Source: Carboxylicivirga sp.
GTDB taxonomy: Bacteria > Bacteroidota > Bacteroidia > Bacteroidales > Marinilabiliaceae
Length of the DNA stretch: 64,000 bases
Assembly (NCBI GenBank): GCA_025210475.1
Contig: JAOARW010000104.1
Coordinates: 1-64,000 of the forward strand
Direction: 5' to 3'
Of the stretch, positions 60,336 through 64,000 are shown piece by piece (the stretch's first letter is position 1; each line of letters begins with the position of its first letter). The notes under the pieces were generated by a model. That model saw nothing but the letters and a program-made list of their open reading frames with translations, ran no database searches and was not told where the DNA came from. The translations under genes were made by a program, and so were the position numbers.

Positions 60336-61598
60336 CTAGTCGGCGTCGAAACTGACTTTAACTAGCTCAATACGAGCGTTACTGGCTTCGATGATTTCGA
60401 AAGTAAACTGTTCGATGTTAATCACATCCTTAACTTCGGGTATCGACTGATTATGAAATAGTATCAAACCGGCAATGGTTTCGTAATCTTCACTTTGGGG
60501 TAGGTTAATGGGGTATTTTTCGTTGAGGTAATCAATTTCGAGGCGGGCCGAGAACCTGAATTCATTTTCACTTACCTGTTCTTCGATATGTTCTAAAACA
60601 TCATGTTCATCATTAATCTCGCCAAATATTTCTTCAAGAATATCTTCCAGTGTTACAATTCCAGCTGTGCCACCAAATTCGTCTACAACCAGGGCAATAC
60701 TTTTATTTTCTTTGGTAAAAAGTTCCAGTACCTTGTTAGCCGTCATGGTTTCCGGAATAATCGAAATAGGGCTGATGATGTTGCGAATCTTCTTTGGATT
60801 TTTGAACATTGACGATACATGAACGTAACCGATGATGTTGTCGATGCTGTCTTTGTAGACCAATATTTTAGATAAACCCGTTTCCTTAAATTGATCGAGT
60901 AAGGGTTCCAATTCATCATTAACTTCTACGACCTGTAATTCGGTGCGAGGGATAATGCACTCCCTGATTTTTAATTTTGAGAAATCGAGAGCATTTTTCA
61001 GCAGCTTGATTTCATTGGCTCCTTCGTCATCTTTGTCACTTTTTTCGTGATGTTCCGTTAACAGGTTGTCCAGATCTACTTTACTCAACATCCAGGTGGA
61101 CTGTTCAGGTTTACTTTTTGATTTTAATATGACCTTGATGATAAAATCAGAAATGGCCATAGTTAATATGCTTATGGGATAAAAAAACAAGTAGAAGAAT
61201 AGTAGCGGAACGGCGAATACGTTGAGAATAAATGTAGGGTGAATTCTAAAAAGTGTTTTCGGTAAGAATTCAGCAGTTATCAATATAATAAGTGTGGAGA
61301 AACAGGTTTGGATTAATAATAAACCGGCGCTTGATGACACATACATGCTTATTATCGGTTCAACAAGTTTGGCCATGTGCAAACCATATATAACAAGTGC
61401 AACGTTGTTACCAATGAGTATGGTGGACAAAAATATACCCGGATTATGTACGAAACGATCTATTATTCGGGCAGGAATGGGGTGTTTCTTTTTATTGAGC
61501 TCAAGCAAGAGTTTATTGGAGCTGAAAAACGCCATTTCACAGCCCGAAAAAAAGGCTGAAATAAGAAGGGTTAATGATATTATTAAATATTCATTCAT
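60336..61598 (-). CDS. CNNM/CorC-type membrane protein (DUF21 + CBS pair)
   Basis: A 420-residue hemolysin-family protein. The DUF21 membrane unit (1-about 185) opens with ISLTLLISAFFSGCEMAFFSS and NPGIFLSTILIGNNVALVIYG; a pair of CBS domains (about 200-325; ECIIPRTELQVVEVNDELEP, VVDEFGGTAGIVTLEDILEE) and a CorC C-terminal domain (about 340-415) follow. Members act in Mg2+/Co2+ homeostasis, and in gliding Bacteroidota a paralogue is GldE. Assignment to either branch is not possible here. Confidence 0.92.
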   Translation of the reverse strand: MNEYLIISLTLLISAFFSGCEMAFFSSNKLLLELNKKKHPIPARIIDRFVHNPGIFLSTILIGNNVALVIYGLHMAKLVEPIISMYVSSSAGLLLIQTCFSTLIILITAEFLPKTLFRIHPTFILNVFAVPLLFFYLFFYPISILTMAISDFIIKVILKSKSKPEQSTWMLSKVDLDNLLTEHHEKSDKDDEGANEIKLLKNALDFSKLKIRECIIPRTELQVVEVNDELEPLLDQFKETGLSKILVYKDSIDNIIGYVHVSSMFKNPKKIRNIISPISIIPETMTANKVLELFTKENKSIALVVDEFGGTAGIVTLEDILEEIFGEINDEHDVLEHIEEQVSENEFRFSARLEIDYLNEKYPINLPQSEDYETIAGLILFHNQSIPEVKDVINIEQFTFEIIEASNARIELVKVSFDAD

Positions 61599-61651
61599 GG
61601 AAGTGGTGGCCTGCTGATAGAGGAAAGATAGGAAAAATGTAGTGAATTGTT

Positions 61652-62221
61652 TTATTCATCGAATTCCAAATCACCTTGTGGAGATTTAATGGTCCAGTTT
61701 TCCATGTTTTCGTCAGCTTCAAAGCCAACTCCAATAATTACTCCATCGCCCTGGGTAATGGTTACCTGTTTGTCGGAATAAATCCTTTTGGCTTTTGTAT
61801 CCCAAAACAGTTGTTCGGTATTGAGTACTTCGCCTTTTTCATTAATGGCTTCTACATCAATGTTAAGCTCCCACAAACCTTTTTTCTCATAATTGATGGC
61901 ATTGCGGCACTTAATCTGAGATTCGATTTCACCATCTTCCTGATACATTATAACATGCAGGCCATTGGGGAAATCCATGTATGGCTCCTCTTTACGATCG
62001 TACCTTAGTAATTTAGGGGTAATGAATTTATGGGTTACTCGCCCCGAATCGGTTAATACAGATTCAAACTCTTCGTAGATTAACGAAGGAATCTCTTCGC
62101 GGTTGGTTATTGCAGCAATCTCTTCAGGCTTATTCGACTGACAACTGCTGACTAAAAAATAAACAGCAAGCAGTACAAGACTGCTTGCTGTATATGTTGG
62201 TTTAATAATATTTCTACTCAA
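61652..62221 (-). CDS. lptC: LPS export protein LptC
   Basis: About 189 residues. I start at a TTG at 62221, giving SRNIIKPTYTASSLVLLAVY then the lipobox LVSSC: the only upstream ATG (62299) would overlap the TPR gene by 65 bases. The rest is the LptC fold, with VTHKFITPKLLRYDRKEEPY, DFPNGLHVIMYQEDGEIESQ, LFWDTKAKRIYSDKQVTITQ and a final GDLEFDE. In E. coli LptC is a membrane-anchored protein that relays LPS in the periplasm; here the anchor seems to be a lipid. Confidence 0.88.
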   Translation of the reverse strand: MSRNIIKPTYTASSLVLLAVYFLVSSCQSNKPEEIAAITNREEIPSLIYEEFESVLTDSGRVTHKFITPKLLRYDRKEEPYMDFPNGLHVIMYQEDGEIESQIKCRNAINYEKKGLWELNIDVEAINEKGEVLNTEQLFWDTKAKRIYSDKQVTITQGDGVIIGVGFEADENMENWTIKSPQGDLEFDE

Positions 62222-62234
62222 AGGTATCAAAACT

Positions 62235-63587
62235 TTATTTTTTGGCGCGAACGGTTGTAGATGTGTTAATCCAACCTGCAATTTTAAATGAATCACCAAT
62301 TTTTAATCCCTGGAAGAAAATTTCTTCTGTGTTAGGGAAATACTGAGAATAAAGTAAAATATTTTCGTTGGCTTCGGCAGCTACTTCACCGTCAACTGAT
62401 TTAGCTTTCTTGAATTGATCTACTGCAGCCCAATATACAGTTTTATGCTCAAATTCTGAAGAACCGTATGAAGAAGCACTCGCCGCATAAGCTTTACCTA
62501 TTAAGATGTATGGAGCTCCCCAATCACCTTTTAAAGCAATTGCTTTACGGGCTTCTGCTCTGGCCTGGCTATACTTCTTTTGCGACATATAGATCAAACC
62601 AAGTGTGTTATGGTATTTGGCTTTACTATTTGGATCTTCCTCTAAAGTAATTGCCTCAGTAAGATAAGAAATTGCTTTGTTAGAATCACCAGTTTTCATA
62701 TACATACGTGATAAGCCGAATGCAGATGAAGATGAAGGTTCAATTTTGTGTAAATACTCTGATGATTGGTAGAATAATTCAGACTCACCACAATCACCTT
62801 TTGCCAATAAGCGATTCACACGCTTTAACCAATCCAAATCAGTTGTGTGGTCAGCTAATTGAGGGCCAAATATTTCCGCTAAATTCTCACAGTTAGCAGC
62901 ACCACTCTGTGCAAAAAGTTTTTCAACACTGTTGATAACTTCCTGGATTATTTCAGGTTTTTTCGTTTTTTCTTTCTGCTTGTTAAGCGTAGCAGTAACA
63001 TCAGTATAGATATTAACTAGATCCTCACCTGGCAGTTCGTTTAACTTATACATAGCAACACTGTTGGCCATGTATGTTAATAGTGCAGGAGGTTGAGTTC
63101 TCAGGCCTAAAGCTTTAAAGCCATCTGTTAAGTATACATGAGCTTGCTTAATTACTTCCGGATTGTTACGGTTATAACGTAACATGGTAATCGCTTTTTT
63201 ACCCATAACATATGCAGTAGGGTATTTTTTATCGCTTCCGAAGTACTTGGCACGCTGGTCGTACACTTTCATCAACAGATTATAGTATTCTGCTTTTTTA
63301 GCGGCGTCTTTTTCTTTCTTATATAATCCTTCAACAATACGCTCGCCATGAGAATACAAGTTCTTGTTAGAAGCAGGACACTCATTGAATGCAATTTCCC
63401 ATTTTGGGAAAGCTTCAGCATAATTTTTTTGTTTGTAATACTCGTAATAAAGCGAAAGATTCTCTAAACACCTTAAACTATCTTCTCCATGGCCGTATTT
63501 CGACCCATCTTCTACTCCTTTTTGAGCAAACACAGACCCTGCAAATAGCAGTCCTGTAATTAATAATGTAGCAATTTTCATTGGCAT
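62235..63587 (-). CDS. TPR-repeat exported protein
   Basis: A 450-residue exported protein; I choose MPMKIATLL (63587), which starts a signal peptide ending SVFAQ. Tetratricopeptide-like helices fill about 60-420 (for example SAFGLSRMYMKTGDSNKAIS, KAKYHNTLGLIYMSQKKYSQ and ARKAIALKGDWGAPYILIGK). This gene typically precedes lptC in Bacteroidota, as here (13 bases to the TTG start). A scaffold role in outer-membrane assembly is inferred. Confidence 0.85.
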   Translation of the reverse strand: MPMKIATLLITGLLFAGSVFAQKGVEDGSKYGHGEDSLRCLENLSLYYEYYKQKNYAEAFPKWEIAFNECPASNKNLYSHGERIVEGLYKKEKDAAKKAEYYNLLMKVYDQRAKYFGSDKKYPTAYVMGKKAITMLRYNRNNPEVIKQAHVYLTDGFKALGLRTQPPALLTYMANSVAMYKLNELPGEDLVNIYTDVTATLNKQKEKTKKPEIIQEVINSVEKLFAQSGAANCENLAEIFGPQLADHTTDLDWLKRVNRLLAKGDCGESELFYQSSEYLHKIEPSSSSAFGLSRMYMKTGDSNKAISYLTEAITLEEDPNSKAKYHNTLGLIYMSQKKYSQARAEARKAIALKGDWGAPYILIGKAYAASASSYGSSEFEHKTVYWAAVDQFKKAKSVDGEVAAEANENILLYSQYFPNTEEIFFQGLKIGDSFKIAGWINTSTTVRAKK

Positions 63588-63612
63588 GGTATTCTGGTTT
63601 TTTGTATTAGTT

Positions 63613-64000
63613 TTAATCAAATTTTCGTTTCATGAACCAATATTCATGTAATGTCAGGTTCATCGTAAAGCGCATATAGTTTTCTTTAACTAAACCATTG
63701 TCGGTACTTCCCCTTTGACCCCATTCGAATGCTAAATTGAAAGACGTTTTACTTCTTTTTAATGGTAATCCCATTCCAAAAGTTATGCCAAAGTCTGTCA
63801 AATGATCTCCACCGGCTGACTGAGGGGCAATTAAGTATTCTTTTTTGTACGAAGTTCCTAAACGGTACTTAATACGGCTCGGGTAGAAGCTCGCGCTCCG
63901 ATAGTTTGGTATATATTCTAATCCAAAAGCAATTTTTTGTTCGTCACCAATCGTGAATGCGTTTTCATCATTGGTTACACTTGGTAGTGCAGGGAAATCA
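63613..64000 (-). CDS. Outer-membrane beta-barrel protein (C-terminal part)
   Basis: The frame stops at 63613 and runs open to the window end, giving about 128 C-terminal residues: GLEYIPNYRSASFYPSRIKY, YRLGTSYKKEYL, FGITFGMGLPLKRSKTSFNL, VKENYMRFTMNLTLHEYWFM and a final KRKFD. These are barrel strands of a Bacteroidota outer-membrane protein conserved beside lptC; the rest lies outside. 25 bases separate it from the TPR gene. Confidence 0.85.
   Translation of the reverse strand, partial: DFPALPSVTNDENAFTIGDEQKIAFGLEYIPNYRSASFYPSRIKYRLGTSYKKEYLIAPQSAGGDHLTDFGITFGMGLPLKRSKTSFNLAFEWGQRGSTDNGLVKENYMRFTMNLTLHEYWFMKRKFD

Noticed and set aside
1..64000. CRISPR arrays, prophage genes, toxin-antitoxin pairs and rRNA genes
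   Set aside because: No regularly spaced repeats, phage structural genes, recognisable toxin-antitoxin pairs or rRNA sequences were seen.

Overview
The window is chromosomal DNA from a Bacteroidota bacterium, most likely a Bacteroidales/Marinilabiliales-type marine or anaerobic gut-like relative. Signs are low GC, ECF sigma/FecR/TonB-receptor cascades, a SusC/SusD pair, FISUMP and DUF4251/DUF4199/DUF3810 proteins, many lipoproteins, and fused folate-dependent histidine degradation. The species assignment is inference. No phage, CRISPR array or plasmid backbone is visible.

Layout. 1-138 is the 3' end of a group II intron. 263-5525 holds a FISUMP lipoprotein, then a leftward ECF sigma / FecR / FecA-like receptor unit and a small lipoprotein. 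5.5-6.1 kb is a gene-free, strongly palindromic stretch. 6.2-13.9 kb carries an M64 metallopeptidase, ftcD-hutI (end of histidine degradation), an orphan lipoprotein resembling a subtilase propeptide, a 131-bp tandem repeat and a YfcC-type transporter. 14-20 kb has a coiled-coil protein, a zinc-ribbon NUDIX hydrolase, a UreH-like membrane protein and a large propeller histidine kinase. 20.5-22.8 kb pairs two outer-membrane lipid A deacylase homologues (PagL-like and LpxR-like). 22.8-28.3 kb is housekeeping and hypothetical: EamA permease, pseudouridine synthase, YitT, GNAT, DUF3810. 28.4-32.5 kb is an ion-transport patch: two tandem TrkH subunits with near-identical upstream boxes and a voltage-gated Nav-like channel. 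32.8-39.8 kb is a sigma-FecR-SusC-SusD locus with no glycoside hydrolase.

39.8-46.2 kb holds a Sua5/YciO protein, a non-coding cluster (tRNA-Tyr, tRNA-Gly, tRNA-Thr, SRP RNA), a DUF4199-glycosyltransferase-methyltransferase operon, an RDD protein, a NUDIX gene, miaA and a pRiA4b ORF3-like gene. 46.6-58.1 kb is dominated by sulfur metabolism: DUF302 protein, cytochrome c lipoprotein, a Cys/Met PLP enzyme, an Omp85-type barrel, an Rrf2 regulator with cysK, then cysJ-cysI-DUF2061-sirohaem synthesis. Sulfite would be reduced by CysJI, whose sirohaem is made by the two last genes, and the sulfide used by CysK or the PLP enzyme. Sulfate activation and PAPS reduction genes are not in the window. 58.2-64 kb is a leftward envelope-biogenesis run: barrel protein, TPR protein, LptC, CNNM/CorC-type protein, PpiD-like chaperone.

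The observations I would follow first are the CobA-HemD fusion with an apparent HemC relic at its N-terminus, the two-enzyme lipid A deacylase locus, the repeated CCTAT/ATAGG palindromes before rrf2-cysK, and the orphan protease-propeptide lipoprotein. All function calls come from reading motifs by eye; no database search was possible.
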